Part shown: in pieces, positions 7,495-14,475 of the stretch
Layout of the letters: each line of letters opens with the position of its first letter
Position numbering within the stretch: position 1 is the stretch's first letter
Position numbers and translations under genes: made by a program
Assembly (NCBI GenBank): GCA_002348385.1
Contig: DEBD01000025.1
Span: 1-22,258 of the forward strand
Length of the DNA: 22,258 nt
Source of the DNA: Gammaproteobacteria bacterium UBA2965
GTDB taxonomy: Bacteria > Pseudomonadota > Gammaproteobacteria > Pseudomonadales > Azotimanducaceae
Reading direction: 5' to 3'
The notes under the pieces: model-generated
What the model saw: only the letters and a program-made list of their open reading frames with translations
Told to the model about the DNA's origin: nothing
The model's database searches: none

Positions 7495-7511
7495 TGAAGC
7501 ATGTTATACCT
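7495..7511 (-). promoter_or_regulatory. Shared operator-like motif, copy b (MFS | NMO-like)
   Basis: The minus strand reads AGGTATAACATGCTTCA, sharing GTATAACATG with copy a. It lies 39 bases from the carrier start and 29 bases from the NMO-like start, in a gap of only 85 bases. No convincing -35 box is found 16-18 bases upstream of TATAAC, so here the motif is more likely an operator than a plain -10 box. Confidence 0.55.
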
Positions 7512-7540
7512 GGCCGATCCAATCGCAGGGGAGGGTGCGC

Positions 7541-8677
7541 ATGAGCTTCAAGCTGTGCGAGATGCTGGGCATGGAATTTCCGCTGTTTGCGTTTACCCAC
7601 TGCCGTGACGTGGTGGCGGAGGTGACCAACGCCGGTGGCTTCGGCGTGCTGGGGGCGGTGGGCCATACGCCCGAAACCCTGGAGATCGAGCTGTCCTGGA
7701 TCGACGAGCAGGTGAAGGGCAAACCGTACGGCGTGGACTTGCTGGTGCCGACCAGCATGGATAGCAAAGAGGAAAGCGTTACCGCTGAGGAGCTGGAAGC
7801 CCGCATTCCCCCGCAGCACCGACGCTACATCGAAGAACTCCTGGCGCACCACGGCATCGCTACCGATGACCTGTGGGAGGGCGCCATCGTGGATGGCGTG
7901 GGCGACGGCATGCGCGAGGCGGGCGCTACGGCAATTCTCGACACGGCGTTCGAGCACCCGGTGAAGCTGGTAGTGAACGCGCTGGGCGCCCCCCCGCGAT
8001 TCATGATGGACATGGCGCGGGCAGCCGGCGTTCGTGTGGGGGCGCTGGCCGGCGCGCGCGAGCATGCCATCAAGCACGCAGAGATCGGCGTAGACATCGT
8101 CATCGCTGCGGGCACGGAGGCCGGTGGGCACTGCGGCGAGGTGTCTACGCTGGTGTTGGTGCCCGAGGTACTGGAAGCGCTGAAAGACTACGACGGCGTG
8201 CACGTGGTGGCGGCCGGCGGCATCGTCACGGGCCGTCAGATGGCCGCCTGCATGGCCATGGGTGCGCAAGGCGCCTGGACTGGATCCGTGTGGCTCACCA
8301 CCGCTGAGGCCGAAACCATTCCCGTGGTCAAAGAAAAGATGCTGGCGGCCAACTCCCGCCAGACGGTTCGCTCCAAGAGCCGTACGGGCAAGTACACGCG
8401 CCAGCTCCGTTCCACGTGGACCGACGCGTGGCAGACGGAAGATTGCCCGGAGCCACTGCCGACCCCTCTGCAAAACGTGCTCTCGGGTGCGGCGTTCCGC
8501 AAGATCGACAAGTTGGCGGAAGCGGACCACCCAGGAGCAAAGCAACTCGCCAGTTATTTCGTCGGCCAGGGTGTTGGGCTCATGAATCAGCCCACCTCGG
8601 CGCGCAGCGTGGTGTACGACTTCATGGAGGACTTCGCCGCTGCGGCGGAGCGGCTGGGTGTCGCGCTGGCGGACTAA
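7541..8677 (+). CDS. Nitronate monooxygenase-like flavoprotein
   Basis: A 378-residue protein of the 2-nitropropane dioxygenase/nitronate monooxygenase family, an FMN-binding TIM barrel. The signature IAAGTEAGGHCGE (His197, the position of the family's catalytic histidine) is followed by VVAAGGIVTGRQMAACMAMGAQGAWTGSVWL, the phosphate-binding part of the flavin site. The N-terminus (LCEMLGMEFPLFAFTHCRDVVAEVTNAGGFGVLGAV) also fits. The family includes nitronate oxidases, NADH:quinone reductases and enoyl reductases. Members in clusters like this one are often of unproven activity, so an oxidoreductase acting on a catabolic intermediate is as likely as nitronate oxidation. ATG at 7541 follows GGGGAGG at six bases; GTG at 7535 overlaps that site. 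It stands alone on its strand and converges with the hydrolase gene. Confidence 0.9.
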   Translation: MSFKLCEMLGMEFPLFAFTHCRDVVAEVTNAGGFGVLGAVGHTPETLEIELSWIDEQVKGKPYGVDLLVPTSMDSKEESVTAEELEARIPPQHRRYIEELLAHHGIATDDLWEGAIVDGVGDGMREAGATAILDTAFEHPVKLVVNALGAPPRFMMDMARAAGVRVGALAGAREHAIKHAEIGVDIVIAAGTEAGGHCGEVSTLVLVPEVLEALKDYDGVHVVAAGGIVTGRQMAACMAMGAQGAWTGSVWLTTAEAETIPVVKEKMLAANSRQTVRSKSRTGKYTRQLRSTWTDAWQTEDCPEPLPTPLQNVLSGAAFRKIDKLAEADHPGAKQLASYFVGQGVGLMNQPTSARSVVYDFMEDFAAAAERLGVALAD

Positions 8678-8753
8678 TGAGGCCAGCGGGGTGGTAACGA
8701 TTGCGCGGCGACGTGACTGTAAATACCTCCCCGGAACCACGGTTTCGGTATCG

Positions 8754-8793
8754 GCTGGCCACTGTCTTCAGGTTAGCTGGCCAGTGCCTTCAG
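8754..8793. repeat. Imperfect 22-base tandem duplication at the hydrolase 3' end
   Basis: GCTGGCCACTGTCTTCAG (8754-8771) and GCTGGCCAGTGCCTTCAG (8776-8793) match at 16 of 18 bases with a period of 22. The right copy encodes the last codons of the hydrolase (LKALAS); the left copy lies just past its stop codon. Confidence 0.75.
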
Positions 8794-9444
8794 CAGATCT
8801 ATGACTCGCTGGGGTTGCGCTAGAAAGGGCGAATGCGCCCCCTCCCATTCCAGCACGCTGCTCGCCTGTTTCGCGAACTCGCGCTGTAATTCGGGGTGCA
8901 GCGCTCGGTCACCCTGGCAGATCACGTAGGTTGTGGGAACCTGCTGCCAGGGCGGCGTGCTTTCCAAACTGGGGAATCCGTCGAGTAGCTGCGATCTCAG
9001 TCTAGCGACGGCCGCCCGCGCATGCTCCGGTTTGCAGTCGTCGTAAAACGCGCTGACCGCCAGATCCGGGTTGATTCCGACCCGACCGTCGTCACCCACC
9101 ACCATCGCGTCGTTGAGCGCCGTGGCCGGTGGGGAGGCTTGGATCCTCGTGCCCAAATCGTCCTCCTCATCCGGCATCAATGCGGCGAGGTAGACAAGAT
9201 GACCAACGTCTAAGCCGACAGTGGCGTGAGTAATTACGAATCCTCCGTAGGAATGGCCGAGCACGATGGCGCCGGGCCGTTGCTCGATGCTGGCGCGGGC
9301 GGCCGTAATGTCGCCGGCGGATCCGTTCAGCGGGAGGTCCACGGCGTGAACGTCGAACCCCTCATGGCGCAGCGGCCCGATTACGTGCTCGAAGCACCAT
9401 CCACCATGCCATGCGCCATGGACCAGCACTATTGGATTCGTCAC
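8773..9444 (-). CDS. Alpha/beta hydrolase, esterase-like
   Basis: A compact 223-residue alpha/beta hydrolase. It begins with the oxyanion-hole strand VLVHGAWHGGW, has the nucleophile elbow GHSYGG (serine), a probable acid in ICQGDRALHPELQ and the catalytic histidine in WEGAHSPFLAQP. This pattern matches the methylesterase/salicylate-esterase-like subgroup. It probably cleaves an ester or lactone in the cytoplasm; no signal peptide is present. The start is GTG at 9444, with AGGGAG eight bases upstream and the family-typical MTNPIVLVHG; the longer reading adds 35 residues that do not fit. A probable thiolase remnant lies 35 bases upstream on the same strand, suggesting that this was once the second gene of an operon. 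Its last codons are duplicated just downstream. Confidence 0.88.
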   Translation of the reverse strand: MTNPIVLVHGAWHGGWCFEHVIGPLRHEGFDVHAVDLPLNGSAGDITAARASIEQRPGAIVLGHSYGGFVITHATVGLDVGHLVYLAALMPDEEDDLGTRIQASPPATALNDAMVVGDDGRVGINPDLAVSAFYDDCKPEHARAAVARLRSQLLDGFPSLESTPPWQQVPTTYVICQGDRALHPELQREFAKQASSVLEWEGAHSPFLAQPQRVIDLLKALAS

Positions 9445-9479
9445 TTGGTTTCTCCCTATGGTTCTATAGTGCTGAGTAG

Positions 9480-9620
9480 TTAGCCTTTCGGCGACCGGCC
9501 GAACACGATGCAGCCGGAGGCTCCGAACATCCCGCCAACGCCCAGGCACACGGAAATCTCGGCACCTTCCACCTGAGCGGCGGCTTCGCCATCTGCGAGT
9601 CTCCTACCCGCTGGTAACCC
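9480..9620 (-). pseudogene. 3' remnant of a probable thiolase
   Basis: The minus strand has an open stretch of about 46 codons between an in-frame stop (9621-9623) and a stop at 9480-9482, without a suitable start. Its translation contains AAQVEGAEISVCLGVGGMFGASG and ends CIVFGRSPKG. Pattern and position resemble the C-terminus of thiolase/SCP2-type acyltransferases (RQVxGAxxxxxxxxGGxxxASGxxIF). The rest of such a gene, normally around 390 codons, is absent. It sits directly upstream of the hydrolase on the same strand and downstream of shared motif copy c, so a deletion probably removed most of a thiolase gene and brought its tail near the promoter. A family search on these residues would settle the assignment. 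Confidence 0.5.
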
Positions 9621-9675
9621 TTAAGATTACTACGGTTGCCGGGGTTGAGGAGAATTTGTATCAATCTCTTTCAAA

Positions 9676-9699
9676 ATAAGGTGCACACGTTATACTTAT
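9676..9699 (-). promoter_or_regulatory. Shared operator-like motif, copy c (hydrolase | TonB receptor)
   Basis: The minus strand has AAGTATAACGTGTGCAC (9681-9697) inside a 24-base imperfect dyad with ends ATAAG and CTTAT and centre ACGTGT. It shares the extended pattern AAGTATAACGTG-N4-CCTTAT with copy d, 9 kb away. It is 116 bases upstream of the receptor start and 60 bases upstream of the thiolase remnant that precedes the hydrolase. Confidence 0.6.
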
Positions 9700-9813
9700 G
9701 GCGGTCCGATCGGTGACTGGGTCGCCGGCCCGACTAAATGACCATTGCTTTAGGCGCCGGGGTGATGGGTAGATCGAGAGAGGAGATAGGTGCAAGATAA
9801 GGGGAGAATTCCT

Positions 9814-12186
9814 ATGAGCCTTCTCAAAAGATTTGGCGCACTGGCGTCGCTACTAGTCATGTGCGCTATCGGGTTTGGATTCAGCACCAGCGCAGTGGCG
9901 GAGGAGTCCGAGGTCGATCAGCGGACCATCGAAGAGATCGTGGTGATCTCAACCAAGCGTGCCCGTGCTGAAGCGGTACAGGATATTCCAGTTGCTACCA
10001 CCGTGGTGAATGCCGACATGATCGCCATGAACAATCTGGTGAATCTGATCGACGTGTCCCGCATGGTGCCGAATGCGCAGTTCAAGGAAACGGCGACGTT
10101 CCCTGGCGTGCAGCGTTTCTGGATGCGAGGTGTAGGCGTGACCTTCAGCGTGCCAAACTTCGACCCGGCAGTGGGCGTCTATCAGGATGGCGTATTTGTC
10201 GCTCAGAATGTGGCCGCGATTCTCGATACCTTCGATCAGGAGTCCATCGAGATCCTCCGTGGTCCCCAGGGCTCACTGTTCGGCCGGAACACCTCAGTGG
10301 GAGCCGTTAACACGCGGTCTAAGCGCCCGGGCGATGAGTTCGAGCTGGATGTGGAACTCACTTTCGGCGAGTTTGATCGCAACGACTACTCGGTGTCGAT
10401 CATGGGTCCGATTACGGAGCAACTCGGCGGTAAGCTGGCTGTCATGAGCCGCAATGTTGATAAGGGCTGGCTCGAGAATACTGCCGAGGGTTTCGATGAT
10501 GTTGGCACTCACGAGATCACGCATCTCAAGGGTGGGCTCGTGTTTACTCCTAACGACACTACGGACATTACCCTGCTAGCGGAGTATTACGATCGTACGG
10601 GCGACGGAGCTCAGTCGGTCGCGCTGGGAACCTGCGACAAGGGTAGAGACTGCCATGGTCTGGGTATGCCCGCGCGCAGTTGGGACGAGCTCTACGACGA
10701 CGAATTCCCTTGGGGTACGCACTCCGACCATGAGATCTACAAGGTTATCCTTGAGGCGAATGTGGACGTTGGCCACGGTGTGATCACTTCGGTCACGGGC
10801 TACATCGATGTGAACGTGCATTCGGGCAGCCAGTTCGAAGGCATTCCGCCATTCATCATCACCACGCGATTGAACATCATTCAGGATCAGTTCAGTCAGG
10901 AGCTGCGCTACGCATCGACGTTCTCCGACACCTTCGACATCACGGCCGGGCTGTACTACTTCACCCAGAATCTCACCTACGGTGAGCAGCGCGCTCAGGG
11001 GAGCCGAATCGGCAGCCCCCAGCCGGGCATTACCGATCCAACCAACCCTTACGGCATCCGGGCGCCCATGCACGCGAAGCTCGACCACGATGCGTGGGCG
11101 TTCTTCACCGAGGCGCGATTTCATCTCGCCGACAACCTGACCTTGTTGGCGGGTGGACGTTTTACCGAAGAGAAGAAAGACGTGGGCCTTTGTCCTGTAT
11201 ACAGCGGCTCCTGCAAGGCAAACGAAACGCCGCCATTCATCGGCTCTGCTGGTTGGACCAACCTGTCGGGTCCGCTTGACGGATGGGATATCGTTGATGA
11301 CGAGACTTGGACTGCATTCTCGCCCAAGGTGGCGGTAGAGTTCCGCCCGAAGGACGACATGCTGCTTTACACCAGCTGGACTCGCGGTTTCCGTAGCGGC
11401 GGATTCACCTTCCGGGTGGGTGCGGCTGAGATTGCCGCGCGCGACGCAAGCATCGCAGCGGGTGATAACCCGGTGTTCCGGCCGGCGTTTTACGACCGCG
11501 AGCGTGTCGATTCGCTCGAGGTAGGTATGAAGTCAGACTGGGCCGACGGACGGCTACGCGTGAATCTGACCGGCTTCTACCAATGGTGGAACGGCATCCA
11601 ACGCAACATCCAGGAAGGACCTGTTGGCAACATCATTCAGCGCACGGCGAACGTAGAAGATTCTCACGTTTCCGGACTTGAGTTGGAGCTGAATGCCATA
11701 CTAGGGCTGGATATGCTGGTGGACGGCGACAGCCTGCGTTTTGACTTTGCCGGGGGTATTGTCGAGACGGGGTATGACACCGACTGGATACTCAGTGGCG
11801 TTGATCTGACGGATCAGGATTTCGCTGCGCCCCATTCCACGTTCTATTTTGGGTTGAGCTACGATCACCCCGTTGGACCGAATGGTGCGGAGATGCGTTG
11901 GCGCACGTCCTACTTCTGGCAGGAGGACTACGCACCGGAAGGTGTTCCGCGTGACATCATTCCGCCGGCCAGCCGACAGCTCGGGCACTACGACACCATC
12001 AAGCTGTGGGACGCCAGCGTTCAGTACACGAGTGCTGACGGACAATGGTACGTGCGCGCGTTCGGCAAAAACCTGGGTGACTACAAGTACTATGTCAGCC
12101 GAGTTCCGTTTTCTGCCACCTTCGGCGTCGGTTTGCCTGCGCAACCCCGCACCTGGGGCATTACGCTGGGGTACAGTCTTAACTAG
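9814..12186 (+). CDS. TonB-dependent outer-membrane receptor
   Basis: A 790-residue receptor. A signal peptide is clear: Lys/Arg near the start, a hydrophobic core (ALASLLVMCAIGFGF) and a probable cut after SAVA at about residue 29. A TonB-box-like segment EEIVVISTKRA follows, then the plug domain (VQDIPVATTVVNADMI...RMVPNAQFKE...RGPQGSLFGRNTSVGAVNTRSKRP) and a beta-barrel with alternating strands to the end (WGITLGYSLN). The plug wording matches the large group of receptors annotated as siderophore-like in Pseudomonadota, but in catabolic clusters these often take up organic substrates; the neighbourhood here favours that. ATG at 9814 with GGGGAG upstream is preferred; GTG at 9790 after GAGGAGATAG is possible and would extend the signal peptide by eight residues. 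It is monocistronic, followed by a strong terminator. Confidence 0.93.
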   Translation: MSLLKRFGALASLLVMCAIGFGFSTSAVAEESEVDQRTIEEIVVISTKRARAEAVQDIPVATTVVNADMIAMNNLVNLIDVSRMVPNAQFKETATFPGVQRFWMRGVGVTFSVPNFDPAVGVYQDGVFVAQNVAAILDTFDQESIEILRGPQGSLFGRNTSVGAVNTRSKRPGDEFELDVELTFGEFDRNDYSVSIMGPITEQLGGKLAVMSRNVDKGWLENTAEGFDDVGTHEITHLKGGLVFTPNDTTDITLLAEYYDRTGDGAQSVALGTCDKGRDCHGLGMPARSWDELYDDEFPWGTHSDHEIYKVILEANVDVGHGVITSVTGYIDVNVHSGSQFEGIPPFIITTRLNIIQDQFSQELRYASTFSDTFDITAGLYYFTQNLTYGEQRAQGSRIGSPQPGITDPTNPYGIRAPMHAKLDHDAWAFFTEARFHLADNLTLLAGGRFTEEKKDVGLCPVYSGSCKANETPPFIGSAGWTNLSGPLDGWDIVDDETWTAFSPKVAVEFRPKDDMLLYTSWTRGFRSGGFTFRVGAAEIAARDASIAAGDNPVFRPAFYDRERVDSLEVGMKSDWADGRLRVNLTGFYQWWNGIQRNIQEGPVGNIIQRTANVEDSHVSGLELELNAILGLDMLVDGDSLRFDFAGGIVETGYDTDWILSGVDLTDQDFAAPHSTFYFGLSYDHPVGPNGAEMRWRTSYFWQEDYAPEGVPRDIIPPASRQLGHYDTIKLWDASVQYTSADGQWYVRAFGKNLGDYKYYVSRVPFSATFGVGLPAQPRTWGITLGYSLN

Positions 12187-12198
12187 AGACCATCAAAA

Positions 12199-12212
12199 CG
12201 GCACTTGTGCCG
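12199..12212 (+). other. Small perfect hairpin after the receptor stop
   Basis: CGGCAC-TT-GTGCCG is a perfect 6-base-pair dyad starting 12 bases after the receptor stop codon and just before the terminator. It may stabilise the 3' end of the receptor transcript. No T-run follows. Confidence 0.4.
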
Positions 12213-12221
12213 CATAAGATC

Positions 12222-12253
12222 AACGGGCCGTGTTTTCACGGCCCGTTTTTTTT
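12222..12253 (+). terminator. Intrinsic terminator after the TonB receptor
   Basis: AACGGGCCGTG, loop TTTT, then CACGGCCCGTT form a perfect 11-base-pair stem followed by a run of eight T (12246-12253, two of them in the stem). This is the clearest rho-independent terminator in the window. It separates the receptor from the LLM genes, so those need their own promoter in the next 44 bases or depend on read-through. Confidence 0.95.
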
Positions 12254-12297
12254 GCGCCGTGTACCATAGTGCAGCAAGTACGCCAGGAGATGTGCCA

Positions 12298-13305
12298 GTG
12301 GTCCGCTTCAGCCTCATGCTTCCGACCTTTGTCGATGCCGCTGCGTCGCGCCCGTACGCGCGCACCATCGCGTTTGCCGAGCGAGCGGACGTGCTCGGCT
12401 ACCACATGGGTACGTTTGGCCATCACTCTTTCACCCCAGAGATCGGTGATCCGGCCGCGCCATTCGCCTTGCTGTCGGCCATCGCCGCCCGCACAGAGCG
12501 GTTGCGTCTTGGCACCGGCGTGTATCTTGCACCCCTGCACCATCCGGTCACTCTGGCCGAGCAAGCGGCCACTCTGGATCAGATCTCCGGCGGTCGTGCT
12601 GTCTTGGGTGTGGGACTGGGCTACCGGCCATACGAATACGAGGGGTTCGGTCTGGATTTCCACCGCCGCGGTGGGCGCCTGGAGGAGACGTTGACGGTTT
12701 TGCGGAACGGATGGAGCACAGGGGATTTCGGGTTTGATGGTGAGCATTTCCAGATTCCTTCCTGCGCCGTCAATCCGCCCTGCGTGCAGCGGCCGCACCT
12801 CCCCATCCTGGTAGGTGGCTCCGCGCCCCGCGCCATCGAGCGAGCGGCTCGTTTGGGTGACGGTTGGTTCGCGCTGCCCCAGGAGTCCCTGGCGGTGATG
12901 CAGGCACAGGTCGATCAGTATCGTGATTCCTGCCGTGCTCACGGCCGCACGCCCTATATCTGTCTGATGCGCAACGCCTGGGTCGCGCCTACCATGGGCC
13001 AGGTGGCGTCGGAATGGCTTCCGCGCATGGTGGACTTTCACCACACTTTTGCCGAGGCTCGTGCCACGCGTGATGACGAGGTGATCGAACGGCTACTAGC
13101 TGGCGAGGCGTTTTCGCTTGAGGAATACATCGAAGCACGTGCCGTGGCAGGCACTCCCGAAATGTGTATCGCCGAAATCCAGCGCTGGGTGGACGCCATT
13201 GCGCCCGATGAGTTCTCCCTCATATTCGGTGGGTCGGATGACTACGTGCGTCTGTCCGAGGCGGTGGAGCTGTTTGCTAGGGAGGTCATGCCGGCGTTTG
13301 CGTGA
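12298..13305 (+). CDS. LLM-class flavin oxidoreductase (second)
   Basis: A 335-residue luciferase-like monooxygenase. It shows VRFSLMLPTF at the start, ERLRLGTGVYLAPLHHPVTLAEQAATLDQISGGRAVLGVGLGYRPYEYEGF, then RPHLPILVGGSAPRAIERAARLGDGWFALP, the usual order for the LLM TIM barrel. The protein is close in organisation to the enzyme at 2094-2954 but lacks the YPGTPDG loop and has a longer C-terminal part, so the two are not recent copies. It probably uses reduced flavin or F420 to oxidise a catabolic intermediate. GTG at 12298 is preferred, with AGGAG eight bases upstream; GTG at 12292 is too close to that site. It starts only 44 bases after the receptor terminator and is followed by another LLM gene after 53 bases, forming a likely two-gene operon. 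Confidence 0.87.
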   Translation: MVRFSLMLPTFVDAAASRPYARTIAFAERADVLGYHMGTFGHHSFTPEIGDPAAPFALLSAIAARTERLRLGTGVYLAPLHHPVTLAEQAATLDQISGGRAVLGVGLGYRPYEYEGFGLDFHRRGGRLEETLTVLRNGWSTGDFGFDGEHFQIPSCAVNPPCVQRPHLPILVGGSAPRAIERAARLGDGWFALPQESLAVMQAQVDQYRDSCRAHGRTPYICLMRNAWVAPTMGQVASEWLPRMVDFHHTFAEARATRDDEVIERLLAGEAFSLEEYIEARAVAGTPEMCIAEIQRWVDAIAPDEFSLIFGGSDDYVRLSEAVELFAREVMPAFA

Positions 13306-13358
13306 GGCCTTGTAGCGAGGAATTTGCCTAGCGCCCGGGCTCAGGGCTTAATGGCCGG

Positions 13359-14342
13359 ATGCCCAAACTTTCTATTCTTGATCTCTCGCCTATTGTTCAA
13401 GGCAGCACCCCCGGTCAGGCGCTGGCCAACACCCTGGACCTGGCCCAGCATGCCGAAGCGTGGGGATACCAGCGCTACTGGCTGGCGGAACATCACAACA
13501 TGCAGGGGATTGCCAGCGCGGCCACTTCCGTGGTCATCGGGCACGTGGCGGGGGGAACGTCAAAGATTCGCGTGGGGGCCGGCGGGGTGATGCTGCCGAA
13601 CCACTCGCCCCTGGTCATCGCCGAGCAGTTTGGCACCCTGGAAGCCCTGTATCCGGGGCGCATCGATCTGGGGCTGGGGCGTGCGCCGGGCACCGACATG
13701 GTCACCGCCGGCGCGTTGCGCCGGAACCTGGACGCGGCCGTGGACGACTTTCCCAGAGATGTGGTGGCGCTGCGCAACTACTTTGGTGAGCCGCGGGAAG
13801 GTCAGCGGGTGCACGCCGTACCGGGCGAGGGGATGAAGGTGCCCTTGTGGATATTGGGCTCCAGCATATACGGTGCCAGTCTGGCGGCGGCACTGGGATT
13901 GCCGTATGCGTTCGCTTCCCATTTTGCGCCAGCCATGATGGAGCAGGCCATCGAGGTGTACCGGTCTCGCTTCGAGCCCTCCGAGCAACTGGAGGAGCCC
14001 TATCTGATGCTGGGCTTTAACGTCTGCGCGGCGGATACCGATGCTGAAGCCCAATACCTTCGCAGCTCCGCGCTGCAGGCGGTGGTGGCCCTGCGCAAGG
14101 GCACGCCGGGCCGCCTGCCGCCGCCGCTGGAGGGTTTTGAAGAACAGCTGGATCCTCACGACCGCGCCATGGTTGCTCAATTCACTCAATGTTCGGCGGT
14201 AGGCTCGCCAGAGGCGGTGAAACGCGGCGTGCTGGATTTCATCGAGCGTACCGGAGCGGACGAACTGATGCTGGTGGGCCAGATGTACGACCATGACGCC
14301 CGTTTGCACTGTTTCGAAATCGTGGCTGAACTCAACGGCTAA
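13359..14342 (+). CDS. LLM-class oxidoreductase, MsnO8/YhbW-like
   Basis: A 327-residue member of a different LLM branch, recognised by LSILDLSPIVQGSTPGQAL near the start, YWLAEHHNMQGIASAATSVVIGHVA, IRVGAGGVMLPNHSPLVIAEQFGTLEALYPGRIDLGLGRAPGTD and the later IYGASLAAALGLPYAFASHFAP. These are hallmarks of the MsnO8 family, which includes E. coli YhbW. The natural reactions of this family are mostly unknown; a flavin-dependent monooxygenase role is inferred. The ATG at 13359 begins the conserved N-terminus, although its ribosome-binding site is poor. Translation may depend on the LLM gene 53 bases upstream. Its coding strand also carries long overlapping open frames that are only shadows of GC-rich codon use. 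Confidence 0.88.
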   Translation: MPKLSILDLSPIVQGSTPGQALANTLDLAQHAEAWGYQRYWLAEHHNMQGIASAATSVVIGHVAGGTSKIRVGAGGVMLPNHSPLVIAEQFGTLEALYPGRIDLGLGRAPGTDMVTAGALRRNLDAAVDDFPRDVVALRNYFGEPREGQRVHAVPGEGMKVPLWILGSSIYGASLAAALGLPYAFASHFAPAMMEQAIEVYRSRFEPSEQLEEPYLMLGFNVCAADTDAEAQYLRSSALQAVVALRKGTPGRLPPPLEGFEEQLDPHDRAMVAQFTQCSAVGSPEAVKRGVLDFIERTGADELMLVGQMYDHDARLHCFEIVAELNG

Positions 14343-14403
14343 GCGAAAGATAGATATTCTTCTATTAATCAATGAGATGGGGCATTATCCTCGTTGTGCA
14401 CTC

Positions 14404-14420
14404 ACTCAAGAAACTTGAGT
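14404..14420. promoter_or_regulatory. Perfect palindrome upstream of the carotenoid-oxygenase-like gene
   Basis: ACTCAAG-AAA-CTTGAGT is a perfect 7+3+7 inverted repeat, 55 bases before the start of the next gene in a 133-base gap. A dyad of this size in a promoter region is typical of an operator for a dimeric regulator. It is unlike the shared motif found at the divergent promoters. The AT-rich stretch just upstream (14345-14371) could hold the promoter. Confidence 0.55.
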
Positions 14421-14475
14421 AAGCAAGCGCGCGAACAGCACCCGAACTGCAATCGACAACCTTAAGGGGTACGAC

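Larger units (their letters stand above)
9445..9813. other. Gene-poor 369-base region between hydrolase and receptor
   Basis: This is the longest stretch without an intact gene. From left to right it holds a 35-base gap, the probable thiolase remnant (9480-9620), an AT-rich stretch (about 9621-9680), shared motif copy c (9676-9699), and a leader of about 115 bases before the receptor start. No riboswitch or strong hairpin could be recognised in the leader. Confidence 0.6.

Noticed and set aside
7307..8740. Long minus-strand open frame (477 codons) across the NMO-like gene and the start of the MFS gene
   Set aside because: It overlaps two well-supported genes, is rich in His, Arg and Ala as antisense GC-rich frames are, and shows no family motif.
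9464..9664. Short minus-strand open frame of 66 codons upstream of the hydrolase
   Set aside because: Another phase over the same DNA gives the thiolase-like C-terminus; this frame has no recognisable features.
13560..14372. Minus-strand open frame opposite the MsnO8-like gene
   Set aside because: Shadow of a strongly supported gene; composition and lack of motifs argue against coding.
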